A stretch of DNA of 64,000 bases from Methanothermobacter sp. CaT2. GTDB taxonomy: Archaea; Methanobacteriota; Methanobacteria; Methanobacteriales; Methanothermobacteraceae. The stretch covers positions 1,393,001-1,457,000 of the forward strand of contig NZ_AP011952.1 in the NCBI RefSeq assembly GCF_000828575.1, written 5' to 3'. The notes below the pieces were generated by a model. It had not been told where the DNA came from and ran no database searches. It saw nothing but the letters and a program-made list of their open reading frames with translations. Below, one piece after another: positions 52,159 through 59,891 of the stretch (its first letter is position 1; each line of letters opens with the position of its first letter). A program made the translations under genes and the position numbers.

Positions 52159-53316
52159 ATGGATGAAACACTGCTTATGATCCCCGGGCCGACGAGGGTG
52201 GCCCAGAGAGTCCTTAAGGCAATGTCAGAGAACATTGTTAACCACAGGAGCGCCCTCTTTGGCAGGATCCTGACTGAAACGACTGAGATGATGTCCGATG
52301 TTTTCAGGACCAGCAATAAGTCTTACCTTCTGACGGGTTCAGGGACAGCTGCAATGGAAGCCGCAGTTGCAAACATTATAGAACCCGGCGATAAGATCCT
52401 GAATGTTGTTGGGGGTAAATTTGGTCAGAGGTTCGCCCAGATAGTGGAGGCCTTTGGAGGCGAATCCATCACCATAGACGTGGAGTGGGGTAAGGCCGTT
52501 AACCCCGATGACATTGGATACACCCTTGAGGAGAATGATGATATAAAGGCAGTCACAGTAGTCCACAATGAGACATCAACAGGTGTGGCTAACCCCATCA
52601 GGGAGATAGGGAAGATAATGGACGACTACGACGCCCTCTACATAGTTGACACGGTTTCATCCCTGGGAGGGGATGAGGTCGATGTTGATGCCTACGGCAT
52701 AGACATCTGTGTTACAGGTTCCCAGAAGTGCCTTGCAGCACCCCCAGGTATGGCAGCCATAACCCTCAGCAACGACGCCTGGAGGGTCATTGAAGCTGTG
52801 GATAATCCCCGAACATACTACCTGAACCTCAAGAAGTACAGGAAGAGCGGTGACGCGGAGCCACCTGAGACACCATACACCCCTGCAGTTTCACTCATAT
52901 ACGCAATGCATGAGGCCCTCAAGGTTATAATGGAGGAGGGACTCAGCAACAGGATAAAGAGGCACAAGATAGCTGCAGAGGCCACAAGGAATGCGGTGAA
53001 GGCCCTCGACCTTGAACTGTTCCCTGATGAAGCAGTTTCATCAACAACGGTCACGGCTGTTAATCTCCCTGAGGGAGTTACAGATGGTGAACTGAGGGGG
53101 ACAATGAGGAACAAGTACCATGTTGAGCTTGCAGGGGGACAGGACCACCTCAAGGGAAGGATATTCCGTATCGGTCACATGGGTAACATAACCCACAGGG
53201 AACTTATAACAACATTTTCAGCCCTTGAGATGACCCTCAGGGAGCTCGGATTTGAGGTTGAAATGGGAGAGGCTGTTGCAGCAGTCGCAGACACCTACCT
53301 CCCTGAGGACCTCTAA
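52159..53316 (+). CDS. Class V aminotransferase (aspartate/serine-type)
   Basis: A 385-aa PLP enzyme of the class V aminotransferase family (alanine-glyoxylate/serine-pyruvate type; methanogen members act as aspartate or phosphoserine transaminases). Marks: MIPGPTRVAQRVLKAM, GSGTAAMEAAVANII, VHNETSTGV, VDTVSSLGG and the PLP-lysine segment TGSQKCLAAPPGMA. The start is ATG at 52159 or TTG at 52153; TGGAGGTTTT precedes both. The exact amino acid used cannot be read from sequence. Confidence 0.88.
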   Translation: MDETLLMIPGPTRVAQRVLKAMSENIVNHRSALFGRILTETTEMMSDVFRTSNKSYLLTGSGTAAMEAAVANIIEPGDKILNVVGGKFGQRFAQIVEAFGGESITIDVEWGKAVNPDDIGYTLEENDDIKAVTVVHNETSTGVANPIREIGKIMDDYDALYIVDTVSSLGGDEVDVDAYGIDICVTGSQKCLAAPPGMAAITLSNDAWRVIEAVDNPRTYYLNLKKYRKSGDAEPPETPYTPAVSLIYAMHEALKVIMEEGLSNRIKRHKIAAEATRNAVKALDLELFPDEAVSSTTVTAVNLPEGVTDGELRGTMRNKYHVELAGGQDHLKGRIFRIGHMGNITHRELITTFSALEMTLRELGFEVEMGEAVAAVADTYLPEDL

Positions 53317-53319
53317 ATA

Positions 53320-53475
53320 CTATTTTTTTGCGGATTTCTCCTTTTTCTGGCGGACCCTAAAACATTCTCCACCCGGAATCACCCTGTCCCCTTCGTTGAC
53401 GAAGAGCTCTCCGTGTTCAGGGGTCCTCCGGGAGCCTAATGCAGTGAGGGACCTCCGAAGATCATTTTCAGACAC
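53320..53475 (-). CDS. Small basic protein (51 aa), unrecognised
   Basis: A short minus-strand ORF that starts with GTG directly after an in-frame stop. The product begins MSENDLRRSLTALGSRRTPE and continues with GELFVNEGDRVIPGGECFRVRQ and a lysine-rich tail. It has a plausible beta-rich core with one cysteine and codon use like its neighbours. No good ribosome binding site is seen, so the transcript may be leaderless. It fills the gap between the converging aminotransferase gene and the IlvB-like gene. Function unknown. Confidence 0.5.
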   Translation of the reverse strand: MSENDLRRSLTALGSRRTPEHGELFVNEGDRVIPGGECFRVRQKKEKSAKK

Positions 53476-53531
53476 TTAAGAGGATTAGAATTCTTTAGCA
53501 CATATCCCCAGGCCCTCACCATGCAAGGGGA

Positions 53532-55106
53532 TCAGGGCCTGACCCCGGGAAGTGGTATGTCCTCCCCTTCAACCATGAACTCCAGGAGGCGGGGTTCACC
53601 TGACTCAAGGGCCCTCTCCACGGCACCTGAGACATCTTCCACCCTGAGGATCCTCTCCGCACCTATACCGTAGGCATCTGCAAGTCTAATGAAATCAGGG
53701 TTCTTCAGTTCAACAGAGTAACTGGTGCCGTAGTTCATCTCCTGCCACTGCCTTATAACATCGAGCTTCTTGTTATTCAGGATGCACATGGTGATGGGCA
53801 GCTCCAGCTCAGCAACGGTGCCAAGTTCCTGGATAGTCATCTGAAATCCGCCGTCACCCGCTATCATGATGACATCCCTGGATGGGTCTGCAAGCTTTGC
53901 ACCGATGGCCGCCGGGAGACCGTAACCCATGGGCCCGAAGCCACCGGAGAATATGAGGGACCTCTCACGGAGAACCCGCCGGTGGAGGGTCACCCAGGTG
54001 GTGTGGCTACCGGCATCGTTGACTATGGTGGCATCGGGGGCTGCATCAAGAATACCCCTCACAGCAGCTGATGTTACAAATGCATCCCCACCGGGGGGCG
54101 GTAACTCACTGATGGGCGGGTTATCCCTCCGATAGGCTGCAAGTTCCTTAAACCACCCCTCCGGTCCTTTTAATTCAGGCAGTTCCCTCAGGAAATCCCC
54201 CACATCCATCTGAAGCACAACATCGCCCCTCAGTACAGAGGGGTCAGTGTTGACGTGTATTACTCGGGGATTTCCTGTGGCTGCCAGGGTCCTCTCTGAG
54301 AGCCTCGCCCCGAGGACCAGGAGAACGTCGCAGTTCCCTGCAGCATGGTTAGCTGCCGGGGTCCCCCGGGTACCGGTCATTCCCAGACAGAGTGGATGGT
54401 CCTCGGGTATAACACCCCTTGCACTGTAGGTGGTCACCACCGGGATCCTGGCATTCTCTATGAATTCCCTGAACTCCCCAACGGCGTTCCCCCAGATTAC
54501 ACCACCACCTGCAAGTATAAGGGGCCTTCTCGCGGATCCCAGAAGTTCCAGCGCTCTGCTCATGTCTGAAAGCTCCCTAAACACTTCAGATGGCCCCACA
54601 GGGGGGCATGCATCCTCTTCAAGGACGTCCCTTGGCAGGTTTATGTGTATGACACCGGTAAGCCCCCTCCTGAGGGAGCTTATGGAGTCAGCCAGCATCA
54701 TGGAGGCCTCATCACCACTCCCCGGGGTCATGCTCATCCTTGTAAGGGGCCTGAAAACCGCCTCAAGGTCAACCTCCTGGAACCTGCCGGGGCCCCCACC
54801 CCGTGGCAGGTCACCGGTCATGGCAATGAGGGGTACGGAATCTGTGCTGGCTGCAGCCACACCCATCACAAGATTAAGGGCGCCAGGTCCTCCGGTGGCA
54901 ACACAGACCCCCGGTCCTCCAGAGGCCCGGGCGTAGCCATCTGCGGCGTGGACGGCGCCCTGTTCGTGTCTCATGAGAACATGTTCAAGCCCGGATTTTC
55001 TGAGGGCCTCATAGAGTGGCAGTATCTGTTCACCCGGGTGCCCGAAGATATGGGTGAAACCAGCTTCCTCCAGGATCCCTGCAAGGACCTCCGCACACAT
55101 CTTCAT
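53532..55106 (-). CDS. Thiamine-diphosphate enzyme, acetolactate synthase-like (IlvB paralogue)
   Basis: A 524-aa ThDP-dependent enzyme. The N-terminal pyrimidine domain has the catalytic glutamate in FGHPGEQILPLYEAL and HEQGAVHAADGYARA; the C-terminal domain has the ThDP/Mg site GDGGFQMTIQELG with NN about 27 residues later. It resembles acetolactate synthase large subunits, but no small regulatory subunit is next to it; a different 2-oxoacid reaction is possible. The start at 55106 is chosen because GATTTAAATAG lies about 27 bp upstream, predicting a near-leaderless mRNA; the ORF extends far upstream to 55463 but would overlap the divergent acs gene. Confidence 0.85.
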   Translation of the reverse strand: MKMCAEVLAGILEEAGFTHIFGHPGEQILPLYEALRKSGLEHVLMRHEQGAVHAADGYARASGGPGVCVATGGPGALNLVMGVAAASTDSVPLIAMTGDLPRGGGPGRFQEVDLEAVFRPLTRMSMTPGSGDEASMMLADSISSLRRGLTGVIHINLPRDVLEEDACPPVGPSEVFRELSDMSRALELLGSARRPLILAGGGVIWGNAVGEFREFIENARIPVVTTYSARGVIPEDHPLCLGMTGTRGTPAANHAAGNCDVLLVLGARLSERTLAATGNPRVIHVNTDPSVLRGDVVLQMDVGDFLRELPELKGPEGWFKELAAYRRDNPPISELPPPGGDAFVTSAAVRGILDAAPDATIVNDAGSHTTWVTLHRRVLRERSLIFSGGFGPMGYGLPAAIGAKLADPSRDVIMIAGDGGFQMTIQELGTVAELELPITMCILNNKKLDVIRQWQEMNYGTSYSVELKNPDFIRLADAYGIGAERILRVEDVSGAVERALESGEPRLLEFMVEGEDIPLPGVRP

Positions 55107-55175
55107 GCACCCATCTATATTCTGCCAACTATTTAAATCATGAATTAAAAAAATATTAACAGAAGGGGGTTGTTT

Positions 55176-57137
55176 ATGAGAGGACAGCTTGATGCTCTGC
55201 TCAGGGAGGAAAGGGTTTTTAATCCAGACGAGGAACTTGCAGAAAACAGCAATATAAGGGCCTGGATGGACGCCAGGGGTATTGGGGGTTATGATGAGCT
55301 CCTTGAGAGGGCCAGCTCTGACCCTGAGTGGTTCTGGGATGAGATGGCATCTGAACTTGAATGGTTCAGACCCTACACCAGGGTCCTTGAATGGGAACCA
55401 CCCCATGCCAGCTGGTTCACAGGCGGAAAATTCAACATCACATACAGTGCCCTTGACAGGCATGTTATGGGTCCTGAGAGAAACAGGGTGGCATATATAT
55501 GGGAGGGTGAGGATGGTAGCGTCCGGAAGCTCACCTACTATGACCTCTACAGGGAGGTTAACCGCCTGGCCAATGCCCTTAAGGATATGGGTGTCTCAAG
55601 GGGGGACCGCGTCAGCATATACCTCCCCATGATACCGGAACTCCCCATAGCCATGCTCGCCTGTGCACGTATAGGTGCAGTCCACAGTGTAGTGTTCAGC
55701 GGCTTCTGGGCCAAGGCCTTCAGGGAGAGGGCTGCAGATGCCGGGGCAAAGGTTGCGATCACTGCAGACGCATTCTACCGCAGGGGTAAGGTAATAAGAC
55801 TCAAGGAAACCCTTGATATGGTCGCAGATGAGATCCCCTCCCTTGAGAGGGTCATAGTGGCGGACCGCATGGGGGATGATGTCAGCATGGTGGATGGGAG
55901 GGATATCTACTGGAGCGAGGCTGTTGAGGGCATGGACGATGAATGTCCCTGCCAGGAGCTTGACCCTGAGGATCCCCTCTTCATACTCTACACCTCCGGC
56001 ACGACGGGTAAACCAAAGGGTGTTGTGCACACCCATGGGGGCTACGCCGTGGGTGTGAGCTCCACCTACAGGTTCGTCTTCGATGTTAAGGACCAGGACA
56101 TATGGTGGTGTCTGGCTGACATAGGATGGATAACGGGTCACAGCTACATAGTCTACGCCCCCCTCATTGAGGGTGCAACCTCGGTCATCTATGAGGGTGC
56201 ACCTGACCACCCGGATCCTGGAAGGATATGGAGCATGGTTGAGAGGTACGGTGTAAGCATCCTCTACACAGCACCCACGACGGTGAGGCTCTTCATGAAA
56301 TATGGGGACAAGTGGCCTGAGAAGTATGACCTCAGAACACTCAGAATACTGGGGTCCGTTGGGGAACCCATAAACCCTGAGGCCTGGATGTGGTACTACC
56401 GGACCGTTGGTGGTGGCAGATGCCCCATCATGGATACCTGGTGGCAGACAGAGACCGGGATGCACATAATAACACCCCTCCCTGTGACACCCCTGAAGCC
56501 GGGTTCCGCAGGAAAACCATTCCCCACGGTAATAGCCGACGTTGTGGATGATGAGGGGAGGAGTCTGCGTGGAAGCGGAGGCCACCTTGTGATAAAAACA
56601 CCGTGGCCTGCAATGTTCAGGACCCTCTTCAGGGAGCCTGAGAGGTATGTGGATGCCTACTGGAGCACATTTCCGGGCATCTACCTCAGCGGTGATGTTG
56701 CAAGGATAGATGAGGATGGTTACTTCTGGATCCAGGGCAGGGAGGACGATGTCCTCAACGTTGCAGGGCACAGGATAAGCACTGCAGAGGTTGAATCAGC
56801 CCTTGTGAGCCATCCTGATGTTGTTGAGGCTGCGGTGGTTGGAAAACCTGACATCCTCAGGGGAGAGGAGATAGCGGCCTTCGTTACTCTGAGGGATAAA
56901 GTGGAGCCCACACCCCGCCTCAAGGGTGTTCTGCGTGAACATGTGCGGAGGGAGATAGGTCCCATTGCAAGTCCCAGTTACATAGAGTTCGTTGAGGACC
57001 TTCCAAAGACAAGGTCAGGTAAGATAATGAGGAGGGTGATAAAGGCCATTGTGAGGGGTGAGGATGTGGGTGATGTCAGCACCCTCTCAAACCCGGAATC
57101 AGTGAGTATGCTGGAGGACAGGGTCCGTACATTCTGA
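55176..57137 (+). CDS. acs: Acetyl-CoA synthetase (AMP-forming)
   Basis: A 653-aa enzyme that activates acetate with ATP and CoA for biosynthesis. Marks: P-loop-like YTSGTTGKPKGVVHTHGG, WWQTETGMHI, SGDVARIDEDGYFWIQGRED (in part) and the acetylatable lysine segment KTRSGKIMRR. The ATG at 55176 follows GGGGGTTGTTT; a TTG two codons upstream is possible. The frame is intact over its full length. From memory the Delta H reference strain has a split acs here, so the unsplit gene is informative about the strain. Confidence 0.96.
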   Translation: MRGQLDALLREERVFNPDEELAENSNIRAWMDARGIGGYDELLERASSDPEWFWDEMASELEWFRPYTRVLEWEPPHASWFTGGKFNITYSALDRHVMGPERNRVAYIWEGEDGSVRKLTYYDLYREVNRLANALKDMGVSRGDRVSIYLPMIPELPIAMLACARIGAVHSVVFSGFWAKAFRERAADAGAKVAITADAFYRRGKVIRLKETLDMVADEIPSLERVIVADRMGDDVSMVDGRDIYWSEAVEGMDDECPCQELDPEDPLFILYTSGTTGKPKGVVHTHGGYAVGVSSTYRFVFDVKDQDIWWCLADIGWITGHSYIVYAPLIEGATSVIYEGAPDHPDPGRIWSMVERYGVSILYTAPTTVRLFMKYGDKWPEKYDLRTLRILGSVGEPINPEAWMWYYRTVGGGRCPIMDTWWQTETGMHIITPLPVTPLKPGSAGKPFPTVIADVVDDEGRSLRGSGGHLVIKTPWPAMFRTLFREPERYVDAYWSTFPGIYLSGDVARIDEDGYFWIQGREDDVLNVAGHRISTAEVESALVSHPDVVEAAVVGKPDILRGEEIAAFVTLRDKVEPTPRLKGVLREHVRREIGPIASPSYIEFVEDLPKTRSGKIMRRVIKAIVRGEDVGDVSTLSNPESVSMLEDRVRTF

Positions 57138-57149
57138 TGATGTCATCAG
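57134..57149. repeat. 16-bp palindrome at the acs stop codon
   Basis: CTGATGA-TG-TCATCAG is a perfect inverted repeat that includes the acs stop (57135-57137). The core ATGATGTCATC recurs at about 57313-57323. It may form a short 3' hairpin before the T-run TTCTTTTTTAT (57153-57163), acting as terminator. Confidence 0.5.
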
Positions 57150-57162
57150 ACAATTCTTTTTT

Positions 57163-57250
57163 ATCGGAGAATCAGTACTGGTTTTCATGCTAGGCACACC
57201 GTTGCCAGTATGCCATTTGCCGATGGGAGAATCAGTACTGGTTTTCATGC
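57163..57250. repeat. Two 28-bp hairpin-forming direct repeats, 60-bp period
   Basis: Copies at 57163-57190 and 57223-57250 match in 27 of 28 bases; the shared part begins GGAGAATCAGTACTG and continues GTTTTCATGC. Each contains a 20-nt near-palindrome centred on CAGTACTG that pairs fully in RNA if G-U pairs are allowed. The 32-bp spacer between them is unrelated. The spacing is CRISPR-like, but the repeat differs from the true CRISPR repeat 300 bp away, and two copies alone do not prove an array. Confidence 0.75.
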
Positions 57251-57440
57251 GGGTTTTATTTTTCATCCGCGCCGCTTTCAGTTCATCAGAGGCCTGTATT
57301 TTTTGGAGAGCTTATGATGTCATCCTGGAAGTTTTTTGTGGCATTGCTGACTGAGTGGGCTGTCCATGAACTTTCACTCTGACCACTCAGTAAAAACTGG
57401 CCTCAGAGCCTATCTGGTTTTAGCGTACAATCAGAATCCT
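57251..57440. other. Non-coding spacer with a 9-bp inverted repeat
   Basis: The segment between the hairpin repeats and the CRISPR leader has no credible ORF. It includes an inverted repeat with perfect 9-bp arms, ACTGAGTGG (57350-57358) and CCACTCAGT (57383-57391), with a 24-nt loop. Confidence 0.4.
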
Positions 57441-57560
57441 CATTAAACCACAATGGAACTCATATACTAATTATTAAATTCATAGCACGTTAAAAAATCT
57501 TAAAATTAAATTTAAATTGATTAAATAATTTATATGCTCAATCGGAGCCCAAAGAGACCA
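57441..57560 (+). promoter_or_regulatory. Putative CRISPR leader
   Basis: An A+T-rich stretch with runs such as TTAAAAAATCTTAAAATTAA and AAATAATTTATATGCTC directly precedes the first CRISPR repeat. The last element, 25-35 bp before the repeat, is a plausible TATA box for array transcription. Orientation agrees with the repeat ending ATTGAAAT. Confidence 0.6.
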
Positions 57561-57656
57561 GTTAAAATCAGACCAAAATGGGATTGAAATCGCGGGGAAG
57601 CTGGACGAGCCCAAGACCCGGAAGGTGTTAAAATCAGACCAAAATGGGATTGAAAT
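57561..57656 (+). CRISPR. Mini-CRISPR: two perfect 30-bp repeats and one 36-bp spacer
   Basis: Repeats at 57561-57590 and 57627-57656 are identical over 30 bp (begin GTTAAAATCAGACC, end GGATTGAAAT). I recall this as the repeat of the large M. thermautotrophicus arrays, type I-B class. The single 36-bp spacer (57591-57626) starts CGCGGGGAAGCTGG and is much richer in G+C than the surroundings. No cas genes are in the window, so the locus would depend on Cas proteins encoded elsewhere. The second repeat ends exactly at the stop codon of the convergent gene (57657). Confidence 0.88.
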
Positions 57657-58106
57657 TCATTCTTGGTAGCTTCCACTGTACTTTCCTGATCCCTCCACCG
57701 GGAATACCACGGCCTGTACTATCCTTTCACCCCTCTTTAGTGTATACTCATATTCCCCATGATTATGTAAAAGGAACTGGAGGGTACCCCTGAAACCAGG
57801 ATCTCCCACGGCGGTTTGAACGGATACAAAGGACCTCAGGAGGGTTGACCTTGGCAGGTAGAGCATTGCATATCCCTCAGGTATCTCTATCATCCTGTCA
57901 ACACTTGCAAGGTAAGCTTTGCCGGGTTCAAGTCTGTAGATGGGCGGCTCAAGCATTTCGAGGGGTGGAAGGTTCTTCTCATCATCAATCAGTGACCCGG
58001 GTCCCATCTGTCTGTAAACCTTATCAACCCTCAGGTCAATTCCAGCTGGCTGGACAAGTTCCTCAAAGTCCGGAAAAAGTTTCTTTAAGAGCTGTTCTCC
58101 AATCAT
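57657..58106 (-). CDS. dcd: dCTP deaminase/dUTPase-family protein
   Basis: A 149-aa trimeric-fold nucleotide hydrolase related to dCTP deaminase and dUTPase, which keeps dUTP low and supplies dUMP. Marks: QPAGIDLRVDKVY, the phosphate-binding PRSTLLRSFV, and VGDPGFRGTLQF; the C-terminal GSGKYSGSYQE is the flexible lid-like tail. It is short for a dCTP deaminase (about 190-200 aa), so the dUTPase-like activity or a short archaeal variant is possible. Its stop codon touches the last CRISPR repeat. TGATTGGAGAACAG follows the start; a site before the ATG is weak. Confidence 0.8.
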   Translation of the reverse strand: MIGEQLLKKLFPDFEELVQPAGIDLRVDKVYRQMGPGSLIDDEKNLPPLEMLEPPIYRLEPGKAYLASVDRMIEIPEGYAMLYLPRSTLLRSFVSVQTAVGDPGFRGTLQFLLHNHGEYEYTLKRGERIVQAVVFPVEGSGKYSGSYQE

Positions 58107-58196
58107 CTATGATTCCTCTGCAATTGCTATTTTCTGGTCTCTGAATCTATTAAAGGATTTATTATATGAGTATAATACCTATGGGTGGTGATATAG

Positions 58197-58382
58197 TTGC
58201 CTGTTATCCAGATAAACTGCAATGAACTGACAAGGGAAAAGAAAAGGGAACTCGTAAAGCGTATCACAGAGGTCTCAAGCGAAATTATGGGCCTCCCGGA
58301 GTCAACAATAACGGTTCTTATAAGGGAGTTCCCACCGGAGGATGTGGGGGTTGGAGGTTCACTCCTCTGTGACAGGGAGTGA
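58197..58382 (+). CDS. 4-oxalocrotonate tautomerase-family protein
   Basis: A 61-aa tautomerase. It starts with TTG after GGTGGTGATATAG, and the residue after the start is proline (M-PVIQINC), the N-terminal catalytic proline of the family once methionine is removed. The LTREKKRELVKRITE helix and STITVLIREFP strand match. The substrate in methanogens is unknown. ATTATATGAGTATAATACC (58158-58176) upstream is the probable promoter. Confidence 0.87.
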   Translation: MPVIQINCNELTREKKRELVKRITEVSSEIMGLPESTITVLIREFPPEDVGVGGSLLCDRE

Positions 58383-58529
58383 ATGGTTCCTCATGGGAGT
58401 GTCGCCCTGCTGACACTTCCAGCATTCCCCTGTGAGGGGGAGTGAATGTTCTCCGACATGGCTGAGAAATCAGAATTCAGAGACTGAGCTATTCTTATGT
58501 GGCCCAGTTTATTTTTTTAAGTTCAGATA
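58383..58529. other. Convergent spacer with a partial copy of the tautomerase 3' end
   Basis: CTGTGACAGGGAGTGAATG at the end of the tautomerase gene (58367-58385) recurs as CTGTGAGGGGGAGTGAATG at 58430-58448. The T-rich segment 58508-58520 could terminate transcription. No gene is seen. Confidence 0.4.
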
Positions 58530-58885
58530 CTATCTTTCAGATGTTACATCGATAAGGAATACCGAGGCAATTTCCGGGGAGGGCCTCACAATCTTTAACC
58601 TGAACAATTTCGTCCTTCCCTGGTGGGGATAGCTTATCATTTCTTCCAGTTCAACATCCCCCATGATGGCCCCTTTGATCTTCTTCAGATCTTCCTCATC
58701 AAGACCCCTGAGGACGTCATGGACTCCCGGGGATCCAGAGCATTCCTTCACCCCTGTTATTATTGAGGCCTCCCTGTTGAGTTCCAGGAGCGCTGGTTCC
58801 CCATGGTCCACCTGAAAATTCAGTATTGCAACGGGGGATAATTCAAAGATCCTCTTAAGAATTCTCTCCCTCTGAGCTGTTCTGG
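58530..58885 (-). pseudogene. Out-of-frame PAS-domain continuation of the response regulator gene
   Basis: This frame is open from just before 58885 to the stop at 58530 but has no proper start; the first usable codon is GTG at 58811. Read through, it gives VARTAQRERILKRIFELSPV and AILNFQVDHGEPALLELNRE, a typical PAS domain, and ends FLIDVTSER. It directly continues the C-terminus of the response regulator-GAF protein (EILKEMEE...), which stops early in the other frame. A 2-bp GA duplication in GAGGAGAGGTAG would explain the shift: GAG GAG GTA GCC restores the frame. It is either a real disruption, programmed frameshifting or a sequence error. Confidence 0.75.
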
Positions 58886-59803
58886 CTACCTCTCCTCCAT
58901 CTCCTTCAGGATTTCACGGGATTCAATGTAGAATGACACATCCCCTGCAAGTTCCATGAGAAGTTTCACTTCCTCCTCATCGAAGGCATCCCTCTCCCCC
59001 GAGTAAACCGTGAGGGCTCCTATGGTCTCACCCTTAACAGTGAGGGGAAGACCAATGACTGACATGAATCCCCTCTCAACGGCCCTATCCCTCCAGGGGG
59101 TGAATCTGGGATCCTCTCCGGTGTCCCTTATTATGACGGGTTCCCCTTCCCTTATTGACCTTCCTGTCGGGCCCTCCCCGTATATGCTGTCATCCCACCT
59201 GATGGTTACTGAGTCAAGGTAGCCTTCATGGAATCCGTACTCTGCAGCGGGCCTCACAGACCTCTCCTCATCATTCTCTGCAAGGCCTATCCAGGCCATC
59301 CTGTAACCACCGACCTCGACGATGATCCGGCATACCTCTCTCAGAAGTTTTTCAGGGTCATTTATCCTTACAATGGCCTGGTTACAGTCGCTGAGCATTC
59401 TGAGGTTACGGTTAAGTTTTTTTGTCTGTAACTGGCTCCGGTGCCTCTGAACCGCCAGTTCAATGCTGAATAGGAGCTCCTTCTCATCAAAGGGCTTTAT
59501 CAGGTATCCGTAGGGTTCCACTTCCCTGGCCCTCTCCATGGTGGAGCCCTCTGAGTGGGCTGATAGAAAAACCACAGGTATGTCAAGGCTACGAATTTCT
59601 TTTGCAGCATCAACACCGTTCAGGGGGCCCTTGAGGACTATGTCCATTAAAATTAGATCAGGGTGGTGCTTCTGTGCAAGTTCAACTGCAGTCTCACCAC
59701 TGTATGCAACCCCCACAACATCATATCCCCAGAACTCCAGCTTTCTCTGGAGATCCATCGCCGTTATTGCCTCATCCTCTACAAGGAGTATCCTTACACC
59801 CAT
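58886..59803 (-). CDS. Response regulator with GAF domain (C-terminal PAS part out of frame)
   Basis: A 305-aa sensory protein. The N-terminal receiver domain (1-120) has the phosphoacceptor aspartate in LILMDIVLKGPLNG and the conserved FLSAHSEG and YLIKPFDEKEL. A coiled linker (RHRSQLQTKKLNRNLRML) leads to a GAF domain (about 150-295) with IPEKLL-like NDPEKLLREVC, GRSIREGEPVIIRD and FMSVIGLPLTVKGETIGALTVYS (in part). It ends KEMEER where a linker to a PAS domain would continue. The ATG at 59803 follows GTGGAGACTTTCAT. No histidine kinase gene lies next to it. Confidence 0.88.
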   Translation of the reverse strand: MGVRILLVEDEAITAMDLQRKLEFWGYDVVGVAYSGETAVELAQKHHPDLILMDIVLKGPLNGVDAAKEIRSLDIPVVFLSAHSEGSTMERAREVEPYGYLIKPFDEKELLFSIELAVQRHRSQLQTKKLNRNLRMLSDCNQAIVRINDPEKLLREVCRIIVEVGGYRMAWIGLAENDEERSVRPAAEYGFHEGYLDSVTIRWDDSIYGEGPTGRSIREGEPVIIRDTGEDPRFTPWRDRAVERGFMSVIGLPLTVKGETIGALTVYSGERDAFDEEEVKLLMELAGDVSFYIESREILKEMEER

Positions 59804-59891
59804 ATGAAAGTCTCCACATGGGTAATGTGACATGGCTGTATAAAAATTTTTGTATTCTGTATTTTATCTGCATGGATGTCCATTAATCAGT

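Noticed and set aside
55596-56771. Long minus-strand ORF (391 codons) opposite acs
   Set aside because: It is antisense to a certain gene; the composition (Cys/His/Pro/Tyr-rich) is that of a codon-bias shadow.
57138-58200. cas genes near the CRISPR unit
   Set aside because: Neighbouring genes are acs, a Dcd/Dut-family protein and a tautomerase; nothing resembles Cas proteins in the window.
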